Shown: positions 1 to 8,374, numbered from the stretch's first letter. The stretch: 64,000 nucleotides of DNA from JAWCLZ01 sp038850275 (GCA_038850275.1 JAWCLZ010000002.1:61997-125996), one strand, 5' to 3'. The notes: generated from the sequence alone by a model not told the origin. Translations and numbers: made by a program.

Positions 1-170
1 CTCTTTCTAGCGTCAGAAGTAATCTTAGCCTCAGTTTTATTCCTCTCCCTCCTTAACGCTATATCGATCGCTTGCAATCTATATCGCTTAGAAATTCTTC
101 GCTTCACTACAAAATCGCCTTTGAATTCCACTATAGCCTCTGCACCTTGTGCTCTCTCCATTCTCTCCAT
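1..170 (-). CDS. bud32: Bud32-type KEOPS kinase, N-terminal part (runs off window)
   Basis: A minus-strand reading frame opens at ATG 170 (or ATG 161, three codons in) and stays open to the window edge. It begins MERMERAQGAEAIV, followed by basic residues and an RRERNKTEAK stretch. The Gly-Ala-Glu-Ala loop close to the N-terminus and the run of Arg/Glu before the Arg-rich helix are typical of Bud32, the small atypical kinase/ATPase of the KEOPS complex that makes t6A37 on tRNAs. About 56 residues are visible, and the catalytic HxD/DFG region lies outside. Kae1 is not fused in front of it, because the neighbouring upstream gene is an unrelated radical SAM protein ending at 182. The call rests on N-terminal motifs only. 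Confidence 0.8.
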   Translation of the reverse strand, partial: MERMERAQGAEAIVEFKGDFVVKRRISKRYRLQAIDIALRRERNKTEAKITSDARK

Positions 171-181
171 TTTTCATCGCC

Positions 182-1216
182 TCAATAAATTTTCCTCCCT
201 AATTCGCCTGTAATAGGAATTTTTTCCCCGCATCGCCTGCAGATTTTCTCAGATGTTATATCGTGATAAATTAGATTAAACCCCCTTCGTTGGATTAAAA
301 GTGCACCGCATTTAGGGCTATAGGTATTCTCATATCTGTGCCCGAATACATTGCCAATATAGGGATATTTCAAGCCCTCTTTTTTTGCAATTTCAACTGC
401 TTTCTCCAGTGTTTTAACTGGCGTGGGATAATGATGAGACATTTTATACATGGGTGTGAAGCGAGTGAAGTGAATAGGGGTATCTTGCCCGAGGTTTTCA
501 TATACCCATCTCGCTAGAGCTCGAATTTCCTCCTCAGAATCGTTTTTCTCAGGGATTATTAAATTGACCACTTCAACGTGCATTCCAAGTTCTCCAGCCC
601 TCCTCGTAGATTCAAGCACTGGCTGGAGCTTTGCTGAGCAGATTTCTTCATAAAATCTATCGCTGAATGCCTTTATATCCACTCGAAATGCATCTAAATA
701 AGGAGAAATGTATTCCAATGCTTTAATTGTTATATAGCCATTGGTTACATAAACTGTGTATAAGCCAGCTTTCTTCGCAAGTTTTGCAATGTCATAGGTG
801 TATTCAAACCAAATCGTTGGCTCGTTATACGTCCATGCGATACCCTTGCTTCCACTTGCAATTGCATATTCAATTACCTCTTCAGGTGGAATTTCAACCA
901 CTAGACTTAGATCGGGTTTAGCATGGGAAATCCTCCAATTTTGACAGTGGATGCATCTAAAATTACATCCCAATGTGCCAAGTGAATATACCAAGCTCCC
1001 GGGGTGAAAATGATAAAGCGGTTTTTTCTCAATTGGATCTACATTTTCTGAGGAAACCCAGTTATATATGATGGAGTAAAGCTTGCCCTCTATATTCTCC
1101 CGAGTTAAGCAAAAACCTTTTTTACCCTGAGCGATGATGCATTCTCTAGCGCAGATATTGCATTTAACTTTATCCCCATCTCCATCGAGCTTTTCATAGA
1201 GATAGGCTTCTTTCAT
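182..1216 (-). CDS. amrS: AmrS-type radical SAM protein (PflA-like, COG1180)
   Basis: 344-residue radical SAM protein of the AmmeMemoRadiSam/pyruvate-formate-lyase-activase-like family. The SAM-binding 4Fe-4S motif is C84-x3-C88-x2-C91 followed by QNW, typical of the family, and an N-terminal Cys set (C19, C22, C26, C36) precedes it. TYNEPTIWFEY and a VDIKAF segment match the conserved core. The frame could extend upstream to 1309, but the extra 31 residues come from a duplicated 27-bp element and read as Arg/Lys-rich low complexity, so I start at MKEAYLYEK (ATG 1216). The substrate is not known from sequence. No Memo or AMMECR1 gene is adjacent. It lies 11 bp upstream of bud32 and probably shares its transcript. 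Confidence 0.85.
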   Translation of the reverse strand: MKEAYLYEKLDGDGDKVKCNICARECIIAQGKKGFCLTRENIEGKLYSIIYNWVSSENVDPIEKKPLYHFHPGSLVYSLGTLGCNFRCIHCQNWRISHAKPDLSLVVEIPPEEVIEYAIASGSKGIAWTYNEPTIWFEYTYDIAKLAKKAGLYTVYVTNGYITIKALEYISPYLDAFRVDIKAFSDRFYEEICSAKLQPVLESTRRAGELGMHVEVVNLIIPEKNDSEEEIRALARWVYENLGQDTPIHFTRFTPMYKMSHHYPTPVKTLEKAVEIAKKEGLKYPYIGNVFGHRYENTYSPKCGALLIQRRGFNLIYHDITSEKICRRCGEKIPITGELGRKIY

Positions 1217-1242
1217 TGATTCAAAAATAACTCTCTCCCTAT

Positions 1243-1311
1243 ATCTCTTTTTCTTGTGTTTTCGCAATATTATGTTTTCGCATAATCTCTTTTTCTTGTG
1301 TTTTCGCAATA
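1243..1311. repeat. 27-bp direct repeat upstream of amrS and gltX
   Basis: The 27-bp unit starting atctctttttcttgtgtttt occurs at 1243-1269 and again at 1285-1311, with a partial third copy (tgttttcgcata) between them. It lies in the divergent region between amrS and the GluRS gene. If amrS were read from its most upstream ATG, the repeat would encode a duplicated LRKHKKKR peptide. Confidence 0.85.
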
Positions 1312-1328
1312 ATTACATAATTAATAAA

Positions 1329-1337
1329 TTTATACTA
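1329..1337 (+). promoter_or_regulatory. TATA box of gltX
   Basis: The sequence tttatacta is centred about 29 bp before the ATG at 1362. No Shine-Dalgarno sequence precedes that ATG, so a leaderless transcript is likely. This is inferred from the archaeal TATA spacing rule. Confidence 0.5.
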
Positions 1338-1361
1338 CATATTGGCAAAAATTATATCACA

Positions 1362-3062
1362 ATGCTTGATGTCAAGCGGTTAATTGAAAAATATGCTCTT
1401 CAAAATGCAATTAAATATGACTCAATACCCCTAGCTAGCGCTGTTATTGGCAAGGTAATGGCTGAACACCATGAGTTGAGATCTAGGGCAAAAGAAATAT
1501 CCACTCTAGCTAGGGAAGTAATCGCAAATGTGGAGAAATTATCTAAAGAAGAGAGAATCGCTCGACTAAAGGAAATTGCCCCTGAATTGCTAGAGAAAAT
1601 GTGGATGGAGAAACATAGAGAGCATGGTTTACCTGAGCTAAAGGGAGTCACGCCAAATGGAAAAGTTGTGCTTAGAATCGCACCCAATCCAAATGGTCCA
1701 CCGACTCTTGGCAATGCCCGAGGGATAATAATAAATCATGAATATGCAAAGCGCTACAATGGGAAATTTATAATGCGCTTCGACGACACTGATCCCGTGA
1801 CTAAGAGACCAATGCTTGAAGCATATCAATGGTATTTAGAGGATGCTGAGTGGTTAAATGCAAAGCCTGATGAAGTTGTAATAGCTTCAGACCGCATAGA
1901 GTTATATTATAAATATGCTGAGGAACTCATCAAACTTGGAAAGGCCTATGTATGCTTTTGCCCAAGGGAAGAGTTTAAAAAGCTAAAAGATGCAATGCAT
2001 CCTTGTCCCCATCGTGAAACTTCAATTGAGGAAAATTTAAAGCACTGGCAGAGCATGCTCAAGGGAGACTATGATACAGGGCAAGCTGTGCTACGCATTA
2101 AAACAGATATCCAACATAAAGATCCAGCTCTTAGAGACTGGGTGGCATTTAGAGTCATAAAGGCAGATCATCCAAGAGTGGGGAGGAGATATATAGTCTG
2201 GCCAACGTTGGACTTTGAATCTGCAATTGAAGATCACTTGCTTGGCACTACGCATATAATACGCGGGAAGGATCTCATGGATAGCGAGAAAAGACAGAGA
2301 TATATCTATGAATACTTTGGATGGTCTTATCCAATTACATTGCACTGGGGAAGAATTAAGATACATGAATTTGGCAAATTCAGCACAAGTGCAACTAGAA
2401 AGGCAATCGAAGAGGGAATATATACAGGCTGGGACGATCCTCGACTACCTATTATAAGAGCGCTTAAGCGCAGGGGCATAGCTCCTGAGGCAATTCGCCG
2501 CTTTATAATTGAAATGGGTATAACTGAAGCGGATATAGCTGTTAGCATGGAAACTTTATATAGTATAAATAGAAGTATCATAGATTCAAAAGCAAATCGC
2601 TATTTCTTTGTCCACAATCCAGTTAAGATGCAAATCCTAGATTCGAGTCCAGTATTGGTAAAAGCACCTCTTCATCCTAAGGAGAAACGTGGATTTAGAG
2701 AAATTCAAGTTGGCAGCGAGGTATACATAAGTGAATTAGATTATAATAGCCTAGCAATTAAGCAAAAACTACGCTTGAAAGACCTATATAATATTGAGAT
2801 TGAGAGTTTAAAGCCACTTGTTGCAAGATACATAGGTAATGACTTAAATTTAGTTAAACAAGGAGCGATGATAATACACTGGGTACCAGTTGATGGTATA
2901 AAGGTAAAGGTAATAGCACCAGATGGAATCTACGAGGGCATTGGGGAGAGAAATATCTTGAATGAAAAGGTGGATAGCATTGTGCAATTTGAGCGATTTG
3001 CATTCTGTAGAATAGATAAAATAAGCGAGAGTGAGGTAATCGCTTATTGGACGCATAAGTAG
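1362..3062 (+). CDS. gltX: Glutamyl-tRNA synthetase, archaeal type
   Basis: 566-residue class I aminoacyl-tRNA synthetase that charges tRNA-Glu, and probably tRNA-Gln for the amidotransferase route. The HIGH-equivalent region APNPNGPPTLGNARG (about residues 107-121) and the KMSKS-equivalent KFSTSATRKA are archaeal/eukaryal GlxRS signatures. FDDTDP and RGKDLMDS of the Rossmann core are also visible, and the C-terminal half is the beta-barrel anticodon domain of archaeal GluRS. I start at MLDVKRLIEKY; the upstream extension in the same frame overlaps the divergent promoter and is not family-like. The length fits the family. Confidence 0.95.
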   Translation: MLDVKRLIEKYALQNAIKYDSIPLASAVIGKVMAEHHELRSRAKEISTLAREVIANVEKLSKEERIARLKEIAPELLEKMWMEKHREHGLPELKGVTPNGKVVLRIAPNPNGPPTLGNARGIIINHEYAKRYNGKFIMRFDDTDPVTKRPMLEAYQWYLEDAEWLNAKPDEVVIASDRIELYYKYAEELIKLGKAYVCFCPREEFKKLKDAMHPCPHRETSIEENLKHWQSMLKGDYDTGQAVLRIKTDIQHKDPALRDWVAFRVIKADHPRVGRRYIVWPTLDFESAIEDHLLGTTHIIRGKDLMDSEKRQRYIYEYFGWSYPITLHWGRIKIHEFGKFSTSATRKAIEEGIYTGWDDPRLPIIRALKRRGIAPEAIRRFIIEMGITEADIAVSMETLYSINRSIIDSKANRYFFVHNPVKMQILDSSPVLVKAPLHPKEKRGFREIQVGSEVYISELDYNSLAIKQKLRLKDLYNIEIESLKPLVARYIGNDLNLVKQGAMIIHWVPVDGIKVKVIAPDGIYEGIGERNILNEKVDSIVQFERFAFCRIDKISESEVIAYWTHK

Positions 3063-3069
3063 TGATAAA

Positions 3070-3675
3070 ATGCTTCCTGAACATCTCCTTGCCTTCGCGG
3101 TTCTCATGACCCTTGCTTGCATTCTCTGGTCGATCTCAAGCTATAGCTTGCGAAGGGCTAAGCGTGTTACAATTTCTCATCTTGAAAAATTCGCGAACCA
3201 AGTTAATGCAGTGCATAGTTATAGCTTATTGTTGGATTACGATAAAGCAAATGGAGTGCATCGCAACCATTGCTTTGAATATAAGCTCTATGAACACCGA
3301 GGGGCTTGGCTATGTTTAACCATATTTCTCCAACAAACTTTTGATTTTTATATTAGAATTGCGAGGAAGTCCCTCAGGGAATCTATAGTAAAGGGAAAAA
3401 AAATAGATTTAGGAAGAGGAGATTTAATGCCTTTTATTGAAAACACAATTGCAATTAAAACTAGTGACTCAAAAATGGCTCAAAAACTACTTGATTTGAC
3501 CACGCAGTCAATTGTTCTTCGCTTGTTTGAAGAATTCAAGATTGCTAAAATGGAGATAAATCAAGGAAAGATGAGGATAAACATAAGCGATCCAGAAATT
3601 GCGAGTGAAAAATACTTCAGTGAACTTCTTAATATAGCGATTGATTTAGCAGAACAAGTTGAAACTAGAGCTTGA
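3070..3675 (+). CDS. Hypothetical membrane-anchored protein
   Basis: 201 residues that I do not recognise. One hydrophobic segment at residues 5-24 is followed by basic residues, which suggests an N-terminal anchor with a cytoplasmic domain of about 175 residues. That domain is mixed alpha/beta, with no Cys cluster or nucleotide-binding motif that I can see. It starts 7 bp after the gltX stop and is probably co-transcribed with it. The larA promoter follows. The codon pattern resembles its neighbours, so it looks like a real gene of unknown role. Confidence 0.6.
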   Translation: MLPEHLLAFAVLMTLACILWSISSYSLRRAKRVTISHLEKFANQVNAVHSYSLLLDYDKANGVHRNHCFEYKLYEHRGAWLCLTIFLQQTFDFYIRIARKSLRESIVKGKKIDLGRGDLMPFIENTIAIKTSDSKMAQKLLDLTTQSIVLRLFEEFKIAKMEINQGKMRINISDPEIASEKYFSELLNIAIDLAEQVETRA

Positions 3676-3690
3676 TTGATATTAAAAGAA

Positions 3691-3700
3691 AAATATTTAT
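3691..3700 (+). promoter_or_regulatory. TATA box of larA
   Basis: aaatatttat lies about 38 bp before ATG 3734, with a gaggt ribosome-binding site at 3723-3727. Spacing fits an archaeal promoter giving a short leader. Confidence 0.4.
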
Positions 3701-3733
3701 TCAAATATGCTAATCAATCTATGAGGTAATTGG

Positions 3734-4984
3734 ATGGCAAAAATTTCATTGAAATATGGCAAAAGTGAAGTTGAAATTGAAATTCCAAGTCAGAATCTAC
3801 AGCAAATATTGAAACCCAATGAAATTCCTGCTCTTGGAGATGGAGAGATTGAGCGTGCTCTTCAAAATCCAGTTGCTTCAAAGCGGCTATCTGAAATTGT
3901 AAAGCAGGGAGATAAAGTAGCGATAATTGTTAGCGATATTACACGTCCAGCTCCATCTAAGAAAATGCTACCACCCTTGCTTCAGGAATTGAACAAGGGG
4001 GGAGTAGCGGATGAAGATATCACTATTATCTTTGCATTGGGCATCCATCGCAAGCATACTATTGAGGAGCAAAAAAACTTGGTTGGAGAAGCGATTTATA
4101 ATAGAATTAAATGCATCGATCACGATCCTCAGAATGTTGTAAGCATTGGTAGAACAAAGAATGGCACGCGAATTGAAGTATTCAAACCAATTTTCGATGC
4201 AGATGTTGTAGTATGCACAGGGAATATTGAGTTCCACTACTTCGCAGGCTATAGCGGTGGAGCCAAAGCTATTATGCCAGGTGTATGCTCCAAGACAACC
4301 ATTCAAGATAACCATAGTCAAATGCTCCATCCAAAAGCAAGTGCTGGCATAATTGAAGGCAATCCTGTTCGCGAGGATATGGAGGAAGTGGGAGAGAAAG
4401 TTGGCATAGATTTTATTTTAAATGTGGTATTGAATGAGAAGAAGGAAATTGTAAAAGCAGTTGCAGGTCATCCTGTGCTTGCTCATCGCGAGGGCTTGAG
4501 ATATGTGGATGCTATGTATAAAATACCCATTGAAAAGCCTGCGGATATAGTAATAGCCTCAGCCGGTGGCTTTCCAAAGGATATTAATCTCTATCAAGCT
4601 CAAAAAGCGCTTGAGAATGCTAAAAATGCAGTGCGTGAAGGAGGCACGATAATACTCCTTGGCGAGTGCAGCGATGGACTTGGCGAGCGGGTTTTTGAAC
4701 GCTGGATCGAAGAGGCTTCCAATCCAGAGGATGTGCTTCAAAAGATTAAAACAAAATTCGAACTAGGCGGCCATAAACTCGGGGCAATAGCACTGGTGCG
4801 GAAGAAAGCTGAAATCTATATTGTATCAAAGCTATCAGAGGAACTCGCGAGGAAAGCATTTCTAACTCCATTTAGAGATGTACAGAGTGCTTTAAAAAAT
4901 GCAATGCATAAGCATGGCAAAGATGCAAATATAATTGTCATGCCATATGGCGGCTCAACGCTGCCATTCCCTAGGAGGATATAA
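3734..4984 (+). CDS. larA: LarA-like nickel-pincer racemase/epimerase
   Basis: 416 residues with the two-domain LarA fold (DUF2088 N-terminal domain plus C-terminal domain). LarA enzymes racemise lactate or epimerise other 2-hydroxyacids using a nickel-pincer nucleotide tethered to a Lys. The key residues align with Lactobacillus LarA spacing: D68/R71 in SDITRP, H105 in ALGIHR, H168 in FHYFAGYSGG, K178 in GGAKAIMPG and H194 in DNHS. It is therefore likely active. Cofactor genes larB, larC and larE are not in this window. The true substrate cannot be told, because the family is broad. An Lrp regulator and a Nudix hydrolase follow directly, forming a compact operon. Confidence 0.85.
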   Translation: MAKISLKYGKSEVEIEIPSQNLQQILKPNEIPALGDGEIERALQNPVASKRLSEIVKQGDKVAIIVSDITRPAPSKKMLPPLLQELNKGGVADEDITIIFALGIHRKHTIEEQKNLVGEAIYNRIKCIDHDPQNVVSIGRTKNGTRIEVFKPIFDADVVVCTGNIEFHYFAGYSGGAKAIMPGVCSKTTIQDNHSQMLHPKASAGIIEGNPVREDMEEVGEKVGIDFILNVVLNEKKEIVKAVAGHPVLAHREGLRYVDAMYKIPIEKPADIVIASAGGFPKDINLYQAQKALENAKNAVREGGTIILLGECSDGLGERVFERWIEEASNPEDVLQKIKTKFELGGHKLGAIALVRKKAEIYIVSKLSEELARKAFLTPFRDVQSALKNAMHKHGKDANIIVMPYGGSTLPFPRRI

Positions 4985-4985
4985 T

Positions 4986-5486
4986 ATGATTAGAATAGAT
5001 GACATCGATCTTAAAATCCTAGATTTACTAGTGCATGATTCCTCAAAAACTTTCAAGCAGATGGCGGAAGAGCTAGACATAGACCAACGCACAGTTAGCT
5101 CTAGGGTGAAGAAGCTTAAGAAATGTGGGATAATAGAGGAAATGGGTGCGCATATTAACTTCCAAAAGCTTTGGGGTGTATCAGTTGTCATAGGAATCAA
5201 TTTAGACCTTCAAAAGTCAAGCACAACTGCTTTTTTCAAAGAACTTATGTCCAAGGTGAAGAACAATCGCATTCGCTCTGTTTACGAAGGCTTCGGCAGC
5301 CACGATTTAATAATAATAATGACTGCTATTGACAATCAAGAGCTCAATGATATGCTTATGATAATTAAAAGCTTGAGTGGGATAAAGGACATAAAGGTAA
5401 CGACCATTACCAATACATTAAGGCATCTCCACGTAGTACCAGATCCCGAGGATCTTAAGAAAGCTAGAATGAGGATTTTTGAGTGA
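4986..5486 (+). CDS. Lrp/AsnC-family transcriptional regulator
   Basis: 166 residues: an N-terminal winged helix-turn-helix (IDDIDLKILDLL...RTVSSRVKKLKKCGII) followed by an effector-binding alpha/beta domain. These proteins bind DNA as dimers or octamers and sense amino acids or related small acids. I start at ATG 4986, with an AGGAGG site inside the end of larA; the longer frame beginning at 4935 lies within larA. Position immediately behind larA suggests local regulation of that gene. This is inference from context. Confidence 0.85.
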   Translation: MIRIDDIDLKILDLLVHDSSKTFKQMAEELDIDQRTVSSRVKKLKKCGIIEEMGAHINFQKLWGVSVVIGINLDLQKSSTTAFFKELMSKVKNNRIRSVYEGFGSHDLIIIMTAIDNQELNDMLMIIKSLSGIKDIKVTTITNTLRHLHVVPDPEDLKKARMRIFE

Positions 5487-5917
5487 GGTATAGAGTGAGG
5501 CAGATATTCATAGCAGTTGGCGCAGTGATTAAAAATAGCGAAGGAAAGATATTACTTGTGCAGCATAAACCTGAGCGAGGGGGATATTGGAGAGGGAAGT
5601 GGATTTGCCCTGGGGGAAGATTGAGGCTAGGGGAATCCATTGAAGCTGGGATCAAGCGCGAGGTTAAGGAGGAAACTAATCTAGAGATCGAGCTTGAAGA
5701 ACCATTAGTTCCCTTTGAGAGAATAGTTAAAAGAGGTAATAAGATAGAGCTCCACGTTATATATATAGATTACATTGCAACTATAGCTGGTGGGGCTCTA
5801 AAGGTTGGAAGCGATGTGGGAAAAGCTAAGTTTGCAAGCTGCGATGAAATTCGCGAGATGTGGAGCGAGCTTCACGAGGATACTCAAAAGCTATTGAAAA
5901 TCGCAGGAATAATTTAA
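5483..5917 (+). CDS. Nudix hydrolase
   Basis: 144-residue Nudix protein that would hydrolyse a nucleoside diphosphate linked to another group. The Nudix box is complete: G45-x5-E51-x7-R59-E60-V-x-E63-E64, starting GGRLRLGESIEAG. It starts at GTG 5483, overlapping the Lrp stop by 4 bp, so the two are translationally coupled. The substrate cannot be inferred. A family member beside a Lar-type gene could sanitise a nucleotide such as the nicotinic-acid-derived pincer precursor, but nothing in the sequence proves this. Confidence 0.85.
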   Translation: MRYRVRQIFIAVGAVIKNSEGKILLVQHKPERGGYWRGKWICPGGRLRLGESIEAGIKREVKEETNLEIELEEPLVPFERIVKRGNKIELHVIYIDYIATIAGGALKVGSDVGKAKFASCDEIREMWSELHEDTQKLLKIAGII

Positions 5918-6004
5918 CCAAGGATAATTAATTAAAAGCAAATATTTTACTAATATTAGAAATTTTACCAAGATTTAGCTCTCAATTGTTAAAGATTTCA
6001 AAAA

Positions 6005-6015
6005 TTTTATATATT
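6005..6015 (+). promoter_or_regulatory. TATA box of PAS gene
   Basis: ttttatatatt would place the transcript start near 6035, downstream of the tiny ATG ORF at 6029 and upstream of the AGGGGGA ribosome-binding site at 6046-6052. This supports initiation at the ATT codon at 6060. Confidence 0.45.
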
Positions 6016-6059
6016 GCTTCATCATAATATGTTTTTAAAGATAAAAGGGGGAGTATAAA

Positions 6060-7232
6060 ATTCTCCTTGGGTTTACAAAGGAAAAGGAAGATGAAGAGAT
6101 TAAAGCGTGGGAGCTCTATCAAGATTTATTTGAAAATACTCAGGATGCAATATTCAACTTAGATTTTAATGGCAACTTCACAGCAGTTAATAAAAAAACC
6201 GAGGAAATAACTGGCTACAGGCGAGAGGAATTAATTGGCAAATCCGTAGTTACAATTCTCCCAAATAGACTTCACGATCGAGCTATATCTAAAATCGCAG
6301 AACTAGAGAGTGGAAAATTACTTGGGCCTTTTTTGATTGAGCTTAAAACAAAAAAAGGCGCCAAGCCAGTTGAAATCACAGCTAGGTTGGTTAAAATCAG
6401 GGATAAAATGATCGCCATTCAATGCATAGCTCGAGATGCAACAATAAGAGTTGAAATGGAGCGGGAACTTAAAGAAACTAGAGATCTTCTGGATATAATC
6501 TTAAGCAACATAGATGAATCCATCTTAGTGGTAAATCGAAATTATGAGATTTCAAAAATCAAAATTAAAAATAACAATAAAGAGAAGGGAATAATAGGTA
6601 AATCTTGCTATGAATATCTCCATAATTTAGCTAATCGCTGCACGCAATATCCATGTCCAGTGGAAAGAGTATTTGAAACTGGCAAGCCATTTAGCACAAC
6701 TCACGTTCACTTCATAGAGGGCCAGCCACATATAGTGGAAATAGAAGCATATCCTCTATACGACTCAAGGGGAGTGGTGATTAAGGTAATTAAAGTCATG
6801 AGAGATGTTACAATAAAAAGAGAACTGGAACGCCAAGCTAGAGAGAGTAAAGAATTTTTAGATCAAGTTATCGAGAATGCATATGATATCATATTTGCAC
6901 TTGACTGCGAGGGGAAATTTAAATTAATAAATCAAGCAGCGGAAAAAATAACTGGATATAAACGAGAAGAATGGATAGGAAAGCCCTTCTCAGAAATCAT
7001 AGCATCTGGATATCTCTCTATAGCTCTAGACAAATTCAAAAGGGCATTGAATGGTAGAGAGGTCAAGCCATTTGAAATTGAGATAAATAGCAAAGATGGT
7101 AAAAGAATACCGCTAGAGATAAACGCAAGGCCAATCCGACAAGATGGAAAGATCTCAAGCGTGGTTTGCATAGCTCGAGATATCGCTGAAAGGAAAACTG
7201 AACAAAAAGTGGAGGAATATGCTTCTCAATAA
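6060..7232 (+). CDS. Triple-PAS sensor protein without kinase domain
   Basis: About 390 residues forming three PAS domains: one from 6110 to about 6440 (DAIFNLDFNGNFTAVNKK), one from 6480 to about 6830, and one from 6860 to about 7200 (YDIIFALDCEGKFKLINQAA). The second carries a Cys pair (NRCTQYPCPV). The open frame begins at 6045, and no ATG, GTG or TTG occurs until TTG 6333, which would cut PAS1 in half. The best start is ATT 6060, placed 7 bp after AGGGGGA; a sequencing frameshift is the alternative. The protein ends right after PAS3 with no HisKA, HATPase or cyclase domain. It probably signals to the receiver protein downstream through a kinase encoded elsewhere. Confidence 0.75.
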   Translation: MLLGFTKEKEDEEIKAWELYQDLFENTQDAIFNLDFNGNFTAVNKKTEEITGYRREELIGKSVVTILPNRLHDRAISKIAELESGKLLGPFLIELKTKKGAKPVEITARLVKIRDKMIAIQCIARDATIRVEMERELKETRDLLDIILSNIDESILVVNRNYEISKIKIKNNNKEKGIIGKSCYEYLHNLANRCTQYPCPVERVFETGKPFSTTHVHFIEGQPHIVEIEAYPLYDSRGVVIKVIKVMRDVTIKRELERQARESKEFLDQVIENAYDIIFALDCEGKFKLINQAAEKITGYKREEWIGKPFSEIIASGYLSIALDKFKRALNGREVKPFEIEINSKDGKRIPLEINARPIRQDGKISSVVCIARDIAERKTEQKVEEYASQ

Positions 7233-7371
7233 ACGTGAAAATATATTTGATTGGAAAAAGCTCACAATTGTAATTGAAAACTCATGCCTAAGCTGAATAA
7301 TCTGAATAAATCAAGCGAAATGGCAAATAGTGGGAGGCCCATCAGAGAGATTAAAGACCTAGGAGGGAACT

Positions 7372-8097
7372 ATGGAAGGTCTTAAAAAAGTAATGATTGT
7401 TGACGATGAAAAAGATGTAGTGAATTTATTTGAGGAAATGCTCTCAGATAACTATCAAGTTATAAAGGCATATAGTGGTAAAGAATGCCTTGAAAAACTT
7501 AAACTTCATAAGCCAGATTTAATTCTGCTTGATATATTGATGCCTGAGATGGATGGCTGGCAAGTACTTGATAAGATAAAGCAGGATGGGGAATTCAAGG
7601 ATATACCAGTGATTATGCTAACAGCAGTTAAACCAGATTTCAGCATACTTCAAAAAGGCATTGAAAACTACATAGTTAAACCAGTGTCACGGAGCGATCT
7701 CTTAAACACAATTAATAATTTCTTCCAAGCTAAAGAAAAAATGGCGCAGTTTGAAGCAAGAGCTCTAGCTATTGGCGTGGCAAGGAATTTGATAGAGGAA
7801 TACAAGGAAAAAGCTAGGCGACTCGATGTTATCGAGAAACTATCAACACTTCTCAAGCAAATCTTCACCCAGAAAGCAATGGAAAGCAAAGAAAGCACTC
7901 AAAACTTAATGAAGAGTTTGGATAGGGCAATTGATCTACAGAGAGAGGAAGTACATCGCCTTCAAGTTGAAATTGAAAAATACTTCAAAGACCCAAGTGA
8001 GCTAAGTGCATTCTTCGATGTTGTAGAGTGGAGTGCAAGGAAAAAGAAATATGAAGTAGCAGGCTTAGGGTATAAGCGAAGACAGTGGTTTAGCTAG
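7372..8097 (+). CDS. Response-regulator receiver protein with coiled-coil tail
   Basis: 241 residues. Residues 1-120 are a receiver domain with the acidic pocket D11/D12, phospho-acceptor D54 (LILLDILMPEMDG), T84 and K103. The remaining 120 residues are Lys/Glu-rich and predicted helical or coiled coil, with no DNA-binding or enzymatic output domain that I can recognise. It starts at ATG 7372 after an AGGAGGG site at 7361-7367. The gene lies 139 bp behind the PAS protein, and the spacer has no other coding signal, so the two probably form one signalling unit. The tail may bind a partner protein. Confidence 0.85.
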   Translation: MEGLKKVMIVDDEKDVVNLFEEMLSDNYQVIKAYSGKECLEKLKLHKPDLILLDILMPEMDGWQVLDKIKQDGEFKDIPVIMLTAVKPDFSILQKGIENYIVKPVSRSDLLNTINNFFQAKEKMAQFEARALAIGVARNLIEEYKEKARRLDVIEKLSTLLKQIFTQKAMESKESTQNLMKSLDRAIDLQREEVHRLQVEIEKYFKDPSELSAFFDVVEWSARKKKYEVAGLGYKRRQWFS

Positions 8098-8098
8098 G

Positions 8099-8374
8099 CT
8101 ATGGCTTCTTCAAAGGGATTTCTATGAATGAAACCTTGACCTTCTCTCCCTTCTCACTCTGCACTTCCTCAGTACCAATTTTAATGTCCCCCACTGTTAA
8201 ATCCTGCATGAATCTATTCCTAGCCACTTCCACCACGTCTACCGCTCTCGAGATTGCCCTTCCCCTTGCTTTAACAACAACTTCTTTTGCACCTTCATTG
8301 AACTGCGTTACAGTTGCAAGTACATAGTTCATTATGGGTTTATCTCCAACGCGAATAACATTATCTTCTGGCAT
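8099..8374 (-). CDS. albA: Alba chromatin protein
   Basis: 91-residue archaeal DNA/RNA-binding Alba (Sac10b) protein. The conserved N-terminal VGDKPIMNYV segment includes the Lys equivalent to the regulated Lys of Sulfolobus Alba (K12 here), and RGRAISRAVDVVEVARNRF forms the central helix. Alba dimers coat and bridge DNA and can also bind RNA. The length is typical. Its stop codon lies one base from that of the convergent receiver gene, leaving no room for separate terminators. Confidence 0.95.
   Translation of the reverse strand: MPEDNVIRVGDKPIMNYVLATVTQFNEGAKEVVVKARGRAISRAVDVVEVARNRFMQDLTVGDIKIGTEEVQSEKGEKVKVSFIEIPLKKP

Noticed and set aside
6029..6058. Mini-ORF ATG TTT TTA ... TAA just before the PAS gene as a leader peptide
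   Set aside because: The TATA box at 6005-6015 places the transcript start near 6035, downstream of this ATG, so it would not be transcribed as an ORF.
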